Source of the DNA: Symbiodinium natans
Taxonomy: Eukaryota > Sar > Dinophyceae > Suessiales > Symbiodiniaceae
Direction: 5' to 3'
NCBI GenBank assembly: GCA_905221605.1
Contig: CAJNDS010002613.1
Coordinates: 215,001 to 279,000 of the forward strand
Length of the DNA: 64,000 nucleotides
Made by a program: the position numbers and the translations under genes. Each line of letters opens with the position of its first letter. Position 1 is the first letter of the stretch. Below are positions 31,613 to 40,670 of the stretch, piece by piece. The notes beneath the pieces were generated by a model. It was not told where the DNA came from. It saw only the letters and a program-made list of their open reading frames with translations, and searched no databases.

Positions 31613-32486
31613 TGTCACAGTCTGATGGCTTATGCCTTTTTTTCCCGACCCGAGGAACAAAGCTGTCGGCAGCACCGCTTGCGGTGGCTGAGTGGTTACT
31701 GCGAGTCTTTTCTGTTCCACCTGTCGGAACAGGGGTGTCCACAAGCTTGCTGACAGGTGTCACATCAAGGGAGTGTAGAGTCTTAGGAGAATCTTGGGGA
31801 CGCCTGCATTTGAAACAGTCGGCTGGGCTTCGCCTTGGAAACCTTTCCATCGATTCTCCTAGCGTGCACTGCTCCGAAGACACGGCGGCAGGCACAAGGC
31901 CGGTGGAGGGGAAGAAAGTGTGAGGTATTCAGGTCATGAGTCATGACAGTCATCACTTTCTTGTGTTCGCCTCGAGTCAAGCTCTGAGTTGCGATTCGCT
32001 GCTGTCGAAAAGGCACCCATAGCACCGCTGATTGTCGAGGCGTTTGTTGCTGCCACTCAATGTCAAACATGTGTGCTCGCCGTGCCGCGGCCTTCCTTTG
32101 AAGCTAAAGTCCCCAGTCCCTCGTCAATAGTTTTATGTTTCCCACCACTTGAAATACCAAGCGGTTCAACGCATGTGACGTTCTTGTGCAGCCCCACCCC
32201 CCATACCGAAGTACTTGAAGTTCAGACAAAACCCACTGAAGCTGACCTGTGCGTACTCGTATGTACTGCTAGTTTGCCGATTGTGTCTGCAAATGGAGCC
32301 GCCAAAAAGTCGCTTGGCAAGAGCGATTGAAACCTGCAAAGGCCTACGTGGCCTCAGCAAAAGTTTGGGGCCTTTCTCAACTTCAGTGTGCAGGTTATCT
32401 ACAGGCCTTGCGGCACGGGCCGGCCTGGCCGTCTGAAAGCTGAAACTCAGGTTTGGGTTTAGGGGTTCAGGGGGCGCAAGGAGTCG

Positions 32487-33003
32487 GGACGTAATCAAGA
32501 AGAAAGGGAAAAAGAAAAAAAGAAGAAGAAGAAGAGAAAGAAGAATAATGAAATAAGAAGAAAAATTAAGAAAAAGAAGAAGAAAAGAAAGAATAAGAAA
32601 CAGAAGAAGAAGAAAAGAAAAGACAGAAGAAAAACAGAAGAAAGAAAAAGAAGAAAAGGAAAGACAGAAGCATACCAAGAATAAAGGGTAAAGGAAGAAA
32701 AAGAAGAAGATAAATAAGAAGAATAAGAAAAACAAGAAACAGAAGAATAAGAAAATAAAGAATAATGAAAGAAGAAGAAGAAAAGAAAGAAGAAAAGGAA
32801 GAATAAGAAAAGAAAGAAGAAGAAGAAGCAGAAGAATAATAAAAGAAAGAAGAAGGAAAAGAAGAAGCACAAAAAAACTAAATAATAAAAAGGAAGAAAA
32901 AATAAGAAGAAGAAGGGAAAGAAGAAGAACAAAAAGAATGAAGAACAGAATAATACAAGGAATAAAAAGAAACAGATAAGAAAAAAAACAATGAACAGGA
33001 AGC
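32487..33003 (+). repeat. Homopurine (GAA/AAG) tract of about 0.5 kb
   Basis: More than 500 bases are almost purely A and G on +, with only scattered T and C. Minus-strand frames of 145 and 401 codons rich in Phe, Leu and Ser cross it; they are low-complexity readings, not genes. Such tracts can form triplex DNA (established property). Confidence 0.9.
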
Positions 33004-33159
33004 AGAAGAGAAGAAAGAACAGGAAGCGACAGCCGAAACCCTACATATAATCCTCTGCGTGCGCGCGCGCGCAACAGCGAGAAAAGCACGCTTTCTCCGA
33101 GGTTTGGCGCTGCGTGCATACACGGCAGCCATAACGAGGAGCTTTTGAACAGTTTTTCG

Positions 33160-33700
33160 CGCAACGCGCAAAAAACACGGTATTTACCGCGTTTCCGGCC
33201 CCTCGGACCCCCCCAAGCCAGCATCATGAGCATCAGCGAGGCCCTCATGAGCATCAGCCGAGGCTCCGGAGCTGGGACCCGAGGGCCCTGGAGAAATGAA
33301 GGGCTCATGATGCGCACCTGTGGGTGCGTCTCGCGGGCGTCGGCTGACGCCCCCGAGGCCTTGGGTGTCAATGATGCTCACCGTGGAGGCGCGGCAGTGC
33401 CCCGAAAGGAGGTGTGTGTCGAAACACACGAAAAACACGGTATTTACGGTGTATTCTGGCTTTACTGAGGTGCCCGGGCCCTCCTGTGGCCTCATGATGC
33501 TCGCGCCTGTTGGGGGGGGTACCCCCCCAAAACTTGAGGTATAAGGTCTTTTTTCGCATGTTCGCCCAACGTTAAAAAGCAGGGTCGGTGGTGCGAGCCG
33601 GGTCACGCATCATGAGCCCTCCAGGGCGTTTGGCGGCCCTCCAAAAACGCAAAAACACATGGTATTTACGATGTTTTCGGCAAATCCACGCATTCGCGTT
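33160..33700. repeat. Diverged tandem repeat with a CACGGTATTTAC core
   Basis: Three copies of AAAAACACGGTATTTAC or close variants start near 33171, 33429 and 33647, each followed by TTTTC/TTCCGGC and GC-rich DNA with CATCATGAGC-type blocks. The spacing is about 260 and 220. A (GC)n run lies just upstream at 33056-33072. Frames across it on both strands look incidental. Confidence 0.6.
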
Positions 33701-34009
33701 TGGAACCCCGCTCGGAGCCTTCCCGGGGCTCCCCCCGGAGCCTCATGCAAGGAGACATGCCATTTTCAGGGCGGGTCGGCGGCACGGGCCGCGCCCGCAT
33801 AAAGGCAAGCCTTTAGGCTAGCCGTGCTCCGCACTGGACCACGACGGCCAGGCCGGATTTAAGGGCTGATGCCGCTGCCGCCGACCCCGCACAAAAAACA
33901 ACCGGCGGTTTGGGATCATGTAGAGAAACTCAATGATGAGGTTCTTGCAAACTGTCAAATTGACTGGAACCTCCGGAGCCGCGGGCCCCTAGACCATGAG
34001 CCATCGCCT

Positions 34010-34064
34010 TGACTGGGGGGTGGGAGGGGTGGGAGGGGGGTGGGAGGGGGGTGGGAGGGGGCGG
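34010..34064 (+). repeat. GGGTGGGAGGGG minisatellite
   Basis: About five units of GGGGTGGGAGG with many G-runs of three or more, so G-quadruplex formation is possible. Confidence 0.85.
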
Positions 34065-34978
34065 CCGGACAACAGCTCTGAAGGCTACTTGCCATGCAAG
34101 GGCTTCCCCGGCGCTCGACCCAACAGCGGGGTCGGCGGATCTTTGCATGAGCTGCGTTTCCAACTTAGCTGGCGGTGGCTGCTGTCCAAGGTTAACAGCA
34201 GGCAGCCATTGCAATCGGCAGAAATGGTGCCTGCCTCTGCTAAACCTCGTGGGATTGGAGACTCAAATTGCATCCCGTAGTGTTTGTGAAGCATCTAAAA
34301 GTTAAGTTCGGTCTTTTGGGAAGCCTTGTCGAGTGCACCTCACAGCCCAAGTAGAAAGCATTTTTAACTACATGTATGCCGAGTTCATGCAATAGAGTCT
34401 GCATGCGGGCGGAGTAGATTGAAAAGCAGCATGTCAGTAGGATGCAGGCAGGCGAGAAGGACCCAGCACACTGCCTTGATGGTTGCCAGGGCTCTTTTGT
34501 TGCCAAGTGGTCCTATGTATCTGTGCTTGTGAAACTTGTGTCGCCCGGCTTCTCCACGTAAGGTTGACGTGGTTGCAGTCAGTGTGAGCATAGCTGTGTG
34601 GGGTGCCCAGCTCGCCTGTGTACCTCGAAGACAAACTGCAGCAGAAGTTCACAAACCTGAATGGCATGTCTGACATGGTTGCTTGCTTGCCCTCCGTTGT
34701 GGCTTCCAAGGTGGTACCTCACTTCGTTCGGTACTTTGCTGCTGAACAAGGACTTCTGTGGAGCCAGTAGCTCCACCTGGTATGCGTGTGCGGTTGTGTC
34801 TGTGACCCAAGCCAGGGCATGCGCACTAGGTCGCCTTCCGAGCATCGGTGTTGGAAGAAAAAAGGAGGTTCCGGGATCATTGCCTGGTCGGGATTCTCCA
34901 GTCAGTGTCATGCCCACATCACACATCTGTGTTGCATCACAGTGCTCGGATCGAGGTGCTACAGCTGTAGGTGCACTC

Positions 34979-35112
34979 GCCAACCCGCTTCCATAAGACG
35001 GAATGTGGTGGCTGCTGAGTCAGCTATGCACCTGCTTCGGTAGGTCCCTACCGAAGCAGGTGCATAGCTGACTCAACAGCCACCACATACCGTCTTATGG
35101 AAGCGGGTTGGC
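34979..35112. repeat. 66-bp fold-back at the start codon of copy P
   Basis: Arms 34979-35044 and 35047-35112 match at 64 of 66 positions around a 2-base spacer. The left arm is the normal 5' flank, ATG and first codons; the right arm is its inverted duplicate. Confidence 0.95.
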
Positions 35113-35902
35113 CGCCTCCCGGAAGAGGAATCTGGACGAGGTGATTCTGGCTAAATTGAGGATGCCGTGGACATCACGGAGGACGTTGCTGGATACAGGC
35201 TCTTTGCAGTCTACGATGGACACGCAGGGAGTCAAGCGGTCACGGTGGCGAAAGGGCGCCCTCAGAACCGTGGACGAGGAAGTCATCGAACACTTAGTTG
35301 ACAACAAGTGAATGCCTCACGTGGAGACATCTTTGGGTACGGTAGCCTGCCTTGGCTTGGTCAAAGGTGCGGACATGTGGATTGCAAACCTGGGCGATTG
35401 CCTGGCCGTGTTGTCCAGAGATGGCACAGCCCTGGCGATTTCGCGTGACCGTATCCCGGATAAGCATGCCGCGGAAGCAGAGCGTTTGCAAATGTTTCTG
35501 GAAACGATCTGCTTCCTCAATTGCATGTCAAAGTTTCAGGGTGGTTACGTCATGTTACGTCGACGTTGAGGAGCACGTGGCTGTATCGAGAGCAGTCGGG
35601 GCGCACACATCGCCTACTAGGGCTGTCGATACGGCGCCAGCAGCAAGGTGAAGGGTAGCAGCAACGAGCCCGAGCGAAAAAGATCTGAAAGAACAGTTTG
35701 CTCTGACGCATGCCCGCAAGGCACTCCGAACCACGGCAAAGCCGGAGGATGCTGCAGCGGCTATCCTGCAAAATGGGGAAAAGTGAGCAAGTCGGACAAT
35801 GCTGCCGTGATCGTGGTTGTGTTCAAGTTTCCTGAGCCGATGCCGAAGCGGCCTGGGGTGCCAAGAGTTTCCTTGATTCAGTTGCAGGAGACTTCTGCGT
35901 AA
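34979..35902 (+). pseudogene. PP2C phosphatase, degenerate copy P
   Basis: Starts normally (MWWLLSQLCTCFGR, ATG near 35004), then folds back at 35044 into an inverted copy of its own leader, and resumes on + at CCGCCTCCCGGAAGAGG. EDAVDITEDVAGYRLFAVYDGHAGSQAVTVAK follows with a missing ED context. About 80 bases are deleted before RTVDEEVIEHLVDNK and a TGA. TSLGTVACLGLVKGADMWIANLGDCLAVLSRDG is readable at 35330-35430. The SRAFG and DGIWD segments are destroyed by deletions near 35600-35690. The end VSKSDNAAVIVVVFKFPEPM...QLQETSA survives to 35902. Clearly inactive. Confidence 0.88.
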
Positions 35903-35965
35903 GTCCTAGATGGACGTGAGTGACTGACGTCCGGCCTTTAGGACTTACGCAGATGTCTCCTGCAA
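35882..35965. repeat. 29-bp fold-back at the stop codon of copy P
   Basis: Arms 35882-35910 and 35937-35965 (27 of 29 matches) with a 26-base spacer. The inverted arm duplicates the final codons and stop, the same region as the 100-bp fold-backs of A1-A3 but with different breakpoints. Confidence 0.88.
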
Positions 35966-36494
35966 TTGCATGCAGCCGCCTCGAGAGGGCACCCGCAGGC
36001 ATCGCCAGCTTTTCGCAAGCAGAGGAGCCGTGGGCGATTAAATGCTGACCAGCGACATGCCTTTGAAGAAAGCAGGTCGACACAGCCAGTCTGATGGGAT
36101 CGTTCCGCGGCAGTAAGAGGAAACGTGTCTCGTCCTATGCTCACTACATACCTGTGTAAAAGGAGAGACAGCTGTTACTGCTGGGGTGAGTCGGAGGGAT
36201 TCGGTGGGAGGGACTCGCGAGACTGCTCTTTCACCAGTGTGGCCAGACCTAAGCGGAGGGACTGTTGTACGATGTTTAAAGGTTCGTGAGCTACGCCTGC
36301 TGGCGCTCCTGAACACTTTGTACATGCTCCTTACGTTCCCATGTCTCCATGCCTTCTTCCAGTACCTCATGGGCTACCTCTACGTTCAGCCCAACACCTT
36401 GGCGGCGGTGCAAATGGTGGGGGGCTTACAGTAGCACTTCTGCTGTCCTTGAGTTGAAAGGACGTCTCTTGGGCCAATGCATGGCCACCCTTGA
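35903..36494. other. PP2C 3' flank, then a hydrophobic open frame
   Basis: The flank of copy P resembles those of B1/B5 to about 36260. From about 36290 a frame encodes LRLLALLNTLYMLLTFPCLHAFF-like hydrophobic residues and stops at 36434. It could be a membrane exon of an unknown gene, but it lacks an ATG in good context and has no paralogue here. Confidence 0.3.
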
Positions 36495-36598
36495 ATGCAG
36501 CGCCAGGTCTCGACCGCCATCTACGGCGCGCTAAAGACGCTGAAGCTGGGAGACCTGACGCGGCTGGCACGAGAGGCATGCTCCGATGCGACAAGCAC
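36495..36598 (+). CDS. Exon-like fragment ending at a TIR-1 element
   Basis: A frame from ATG 36495 reads protein-like (STAIYGALKTLKLGDLTRL, then AREACSDATST) and runs up to the left terminus of the TIR-1 element. The sequence after the element (36751 onward) is again open for 35-40 codons in two frames. Removing the element as an intron would extend the frame, but the exact junction is not determinable. No family recognised. Confidence 0.25.
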
Positions 36599-36600
36599 TG

Positions 36601-36750
36601 CTTGGAGGTTCATGGTACGTATTAGCCAATTTTCACTGTACTGATAGCTGAACTTATGGCCATATTATTGCACTTGAGGGGCTTTAAATGGGCTTGAAGT
36701 GGGTTATAAGTACAGCGATAGTTGGTTAATGAGTACCATGAACCTTCAAG
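36601..36750. mobile_element. TIR-1 short inverted-repeat element, copy b
   Basis: 150 bp bounded by CTTGGAGGTTCATGGTAC and its complement GTACCATGAACCTTCAAG (one mismatch in 18). Internal TACAGCGATAGTTGGTTA resembles copies a and c. Flanked by TG on both sides. Confidence 0.8.
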
Positions 36751-36866
36751 TGGACCGTGCAGAGATGGCCAGAACTGAGCCATGCAGGCTCGAAGTCTCC
36801 TCGTGGCCCAAAAGAATGGAGTCCGGAAGGCACCGAAGTCAGGTTGTCGGGATGTTTTGTCGGTGC

Positions 36867-36983
36867 AAAACCCTAAGCCCTAAACCCTAAACCCTAAACC
36901 CTAAACCCTAAACCCTAAACCCTAAACCCTAAACCCTAAACCCTAAACCCTAAACCCTAAACCTAAACCCTCAACCCTAAACA
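36867..36983 (-). repeat. (CCCTAAA) interstitial array
   Basis: About 16 units, nearly perfect in the middle, variant at both ends. Confidence 0.95.
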
Positions 36984-37107
36984 CATGTTGGGGCAGGACC
37001 TGTGTGCCATGTCAGGCTGTCACGGACCCAGAATCGCCAGACACCTCGGACCACCTCGATGGCCTGGGTAACAAGGCTCACGGATCTTTGGGGTCCAGTT
37101 GGTTTGG

Positions 37108-37164
37108 GGTTTAGCGTTTACGGTTCAGGGTTTCGGGTTTAGGGTTTAGGGTTTCGGGTTTTTT
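37108..37164 (+). repeat. Degenerate TTTAGGG/TTTCGGG array
   Basis: About eight units with TTTAGCG, TTCAGGG and TTTCGGG variants; opposite orientation to the array at 36867. Confidence 0.8.
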
Positions 37165-37180
37165 GGACCCCAGTTGCTGG

Positions 37181-37396
37181 TATATGGGGGTTTCCGAAAA
37201 TACGGGTACCCTTTTCTGGGGGGGGGGCTCCTTGTTTGGGGCACAAGAAGGGTTCCTTATTTTGGGAAGTACCCATATGGGGGGTTTCCGAAATTATTGA
37301 AACTAGGGGTACCTTATTGGGGTCCTTATTCTAAGGAAATCCTCTTATTTGGGGTCTTATGTTGGGGGTCCCGATTTTCGTAAAACCCCCATATAT
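37181..37396. mobile_element. TIR-3 inverted-repeat element, best copy
   Basis: 216 bp with TATATGGGGGTTTCCGAAAA at the left and CGATTTTCGTAAAACCCCCATATA-type sequence at the right, complementary over about 26 bp with small gaps. The inside repeats GGGGTCCTTATT-type blocks. Non-coding. Related fragments lie at 9060-9557, 31155-31612, 48440-48530, 51790-51870 and 52025-52090. Confidence 0.6.
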
Positions 37397-37573
37397 CATA
37401 AAGTATAGACTTGGCTCGTGGTATAAGTATATTTTTTTGTGGTACAGACTGCCTTCGCTTATGTACGGTATGCACTTCTGTACTTGTATGTTTGAGGCAT
37501 GTTGAGGACTAGGCGTAGAGAAAAAGGGGCCACGAAGCTCCACGCACTAAATTCCTACATGGACATGCGCTCT

Positions 37574-37660
37574 CTAAACCCCAACCCTAAAACCTAAACC
37601 CCAAACCCTGAACCCTGAACCCTGAACCCTGAACCCTAAACCCTAAACCCTAAAGCCTAG
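37574..37660 (-). repeat. CCCTAAA/CCCTGAA array
   Basis: Degenerate units, with four consecutive CCCTGAA in the centre. Confidence 0.85.
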
Positions 37661-37770
37661 ACCCAATGTCAGGGGAGGCGGTGGCGAAGAAGCCTCATAC
37701 AGATGGGCTTCGTCGGCATGATGCGGGCCTGCTCCGCGCATTTGAGTGTTTCCCCGGTTGGTTCCGAGTC

Positions 37771-37846
37771 AGGGTTTAGGGTTTAGGGTTTAGGGTTTAG
37801 GGTTCAGGGTTCAGGGTTTTAGGGTTTAAGGGTTTAGGGTTTAGGG
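37771..37846 (+). repeat. TTTAGGG array
   Basis: About ten units, two of them TTCAGGG. Faces away from the array at 37574. Confidence 0.9.
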
Positions 37847-38720
37847 TGGGATTTCTTGGGCTTGGGCTGCTTTTGATATCAAGCTGGCAATTCCTAGGGC
37901 CTGGGGCTTGGGTCTTCGTGCCCACTGACGAGTTTGAGAGCACTTTGCCTGACCTTGGCCTGTGATGGCCATTACTGTCATTCAAAGCGAAGACCATGAG
38001 CTTCTGAAACCGGAGAAGCTGTTTGTATGCTTTTGCGCAATGTCCCACCCCGATCTCTACTCTGGCCCCTGTGCAGTTTTCAACGGTGGTGCTTGGCTTG
38101 GTCAGCTCGGCGCTCGGCAGACCCTTCTGCTAACTCTGCCCACTGCAGCTGTGTGGCCCTTGCAGAGGTCTCAAGTACGTTGCAGCTTCGTTTACTGAGA
38201 CCATCAAGGAGGGGGTGTCATGTCCGGCCAAGCTGTACGTGCTTGCTTCCCCCTCGCGTGCAAGCTTGGTGTCAGGGTGTTATTTTGAAAGGGGCAGGAT
38301 TTATGTGTTGGCCTTTGGTTCAATGTGGCGAGATGAGTTGAGTGGAGCAGGCATCCGCCCCGTTCTTCACCGTCATTGTCGCCTACCTGATGCTAGGCTT
38401 GGAGCCGCAACTCGAGCAATAAGTGCCTTTTGAGTCTTCTGTTCATCTGTTCTGCAGGCGAGAGAACGGGCTTGTCAGCAGGAGCCCCGGGGCGCAGTGA
38501 CCGAGGGGTCTGAGGCAGCTACCCAGGAAGAAGTCTGGAATCTGTTTACGATTGTCCCCCTGGCAGATGGCGCATTCTTGCAATTTATTTCATCGGTCTT
38601 ACTGGTACTGCTACCTGTGACAAGAAGTGGGGAAGCGGGGCACCTCACTGGGAAATTTGTGGCAGAACCGGTTAGCGACGCCCTCATGCATGCACCCCGC
38701 AGTTTGTCAAGCTCTTCGCC
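37847..38720. other. No recognisable gene
   Basis: Frames at 37962-38198, 38215-38433 and 38497-38796 on + are open and moderately protein-like (MAITVIQSEDHELLKPEKL), so partial exons are possible. No domain was recognised and no splice chain could be assigned. Confidence 0.3.
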
Positions 38721-39170
38721 TTTTTTGGAAGCGTTACATATATTTATATATCTCTCTCTCTCTATCTCTCTCTCCCTCTCTTTCTCTATACTGTGAATTA
38801 TATATACTGTGAATTATATTTTGTAAATTAAACGTATTCTGAAAATTCATACCCGCTGTACATCTTATATATATATATATATATATACATAGATGTATCA
38901 CGTTACATGTTGTATTATATTGTGCATTTAATATATCATCCATTGTCTATTGTAACACTGCAATATTTGAATACAGCAATATGATCCGTATTGCATGTGT
39001 CGCGCGCGTGTGCCATTTTTATCTGCAGATGCGTATGGGGTACATGTGTATGAGACGTGGATGTACATGCATATTATGTTTTTTTAATCATCACGCATGC
39101 ATGATATACATTTCTATTGCATATGGGATCTTACAATATTGTCTATCATATATGATACAAACAGTCCTCA
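38721..39170. other. AT-rich island with (TC)n and (AT)n microsatellites
   Basis: Clearly more AT-rich than its surroundings, with TCTCTCTC runs at 38752-38785 and AT runs at 38866-38888. No gene recognised. Confidence 0.7.
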
Positions 39171-39640
39171 GGCAGGAGTTGCACCCAACAGTTTTGCCTT
39201 GCCGTTGGCTTTTACTGTTCCTGTTCCAGTCCAGTACTTTGGAAGGAGGCTTCTTTAAGGCCATGATGGTCCACAGCTATCTCTGAGTAGCTGTTCTTTT
39301 TTGGTAGTCTCTGCGAATTTGGCAACAATCTTGTTGCTCTGTCGCTCAGGTTATGGCATCCCTTATACCGGTTGCAGGAGGACTAGTTCGGCGCCCAGCT
39401 GGCAGTAGTATGCAGCATCGACACTTGCCAGAGTTCTTAACGCAGGGCCCAAGTTTTTGGGGCATTCTTTTTACCGCTTTCCTTGGCTACATGTATAGAG
39501 GAAATTCTGACTATCTTCTCCAAACAAACGAGCAGTAGCAAGTCGCGTTCTTTTGCTCATGGGTTGGACAAACCTAGAACGTCGACGAGAGAAGTGTGAT
39601 GTTTAAGAGATGAGATCTGATCGCAGATGTAGACTTCTGG
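39171..39640. other. No recognisable gene
   Basis: Only one short + frame (39353-39538) is open and it shows no hallmark. Confidence 0.3.
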
Positions 39641-39738
39641 CTGGTTCTTAGTAGGGAATGAGGGAATGAGGTACCCTATACAATCCCCTCAAGGGCATAT
39701 GTAGGGCCCTGATTCTCTCATTCCCTTCTAAGAACCAG
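39641..39738. mobile_element. TIR-2 short inverted-repeat element, copy a
   Basis: 98 bp with CTGGTTCTTAGTAGGGAATG at the left and the complementary CATTCCCTTCTAAGAACCAG at the right; the pairing extends to about 28 bp. Non-coding core with CCCCTCAAGGG. Most intact member of the family. Confidence 0.82.
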
Positions 39739-40112
39739 GGGGGCCTTCAGAGCCTCAGGGTTTTGGTCCTTGGAAGGTGCTGGTCTCCTCCACAGAGCTT
39801 TCCTTCAATATAGCTTGGATCCCGGCGCTTTTGAAAGGATGAGCCTTGTATTTGACCTGTTTCGAGCTCACTTCCATGCTGAAGTCTGTAAAGGTTGGGT
39901 TTGGAGCTGCTGTGCTGACCAACATCATTGAATGTGTGCAGAACGTCTTCAGCAAAAGGCTGTCGCAGTTTGGCGAGCTGTGTGGATTGGTCGTAAATCT
40001 GCATCTGCTCAAGGTGAAGGGGCTCCTGGGAAGCAGCTTTGTGTTGTTCTTGTTCAGGCTGTTGGCCAGTGAGTACACAGCTTCCCAGCTTGCCCGGCCT
40101 GTTTGCACAGGG
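39739..40112. other. No recognisable gene
   Basis: A frame on + (39846-40154) and two on - overlap fully. None has a domain; the + frame ends inside the following telomeric array. Confidence 0.3.
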
Positions 40113-40203
40113 ACCCTAAACCCTAAACCCCAAACCCTGAACCCTAAACCCTAAACCCTAAACCCTAAACCCTAAACCCTAAACTCTAAACCCTGGAACC
40201 CGA
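40113..40203 (-). repeat. CCCTAAA interstitial array
   Basis: About 12 units with CCCCAAA, CCCTGAA and CTCTAAA variants. Confidence 0.92.
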
Positions 40204-40392
40204 AACCTTCATCCCTGACCTACCAGGTTGCAGTTCTACACCTCACTGACTGCCTTGGTGATGCAGGCTCCGCAAAATTGCACTTGAAGGACTGCCAGCT
40301 TTTGCAGCTCAGGCGCCCATTTTCCTTGTCACGCACGAGCCGGGTGTCAGGATCTCAGCTGCTGTTTGCAAGACTCGATACTGCGGTTGGAG

Positions 40393-40456
40393 TAAACCCT
40401 AAACCCTAAACCCTAAACCCTAAACCCCAAAACCCTATACCCTGAACCCTAAGCTC
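40393..40456 (-). repeat. CCCTAAA interstitial array
   Basis: About five clean units followed by degenerate ones. Confidence 0.88.
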
Positions 40457-40509
40457 TGAAGCTCTGTCCAGCCTTGATGCTCATACGAACAGTTAGTAGG
40501 ACTCACGAG

Positions 40510-40670
40510 CGCTATACCCAAATTCTCAGAGTGCACAGACTGAAAATATGATAGAAAAGATGATGGTATTCTAAACACATCTTTACTTAAGTCATTAATC
40601 AATAATAATGCATATGATAAAGCGTCTATATTCCTCAAAGATTTCGATATGAAGAAGCGACGAATGTTCC
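40510..40670. other. Isolated AT-rich patch
   Basis: A 160-base patch much richer in A and T than its surroundings, inside a minus-strand open frame (40435-40707) whose translation is Leu/Ile/Ser-rich. It could be captured foreign or organellar sequence, but no match is recognised. Confidence 0.35.

Larger units (their letters stand above)
31075..34978 (+). repeat. Right copy of the segmental duplication, enlarged by a 1.7 kb insertion
   Basis: Homologous to 8985-11411 in two blocks, 31075-32400 and 34137-34978. The 1.7 kb between them is absent from the left copy and holds a purine tract and a GC-rich repeat. The left edge of the inserted part has a telomere-like remnant (GGGTTTAGGGGTTCAGG near 32455). 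No gene is recognised in either block. Confidence 0.72.
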
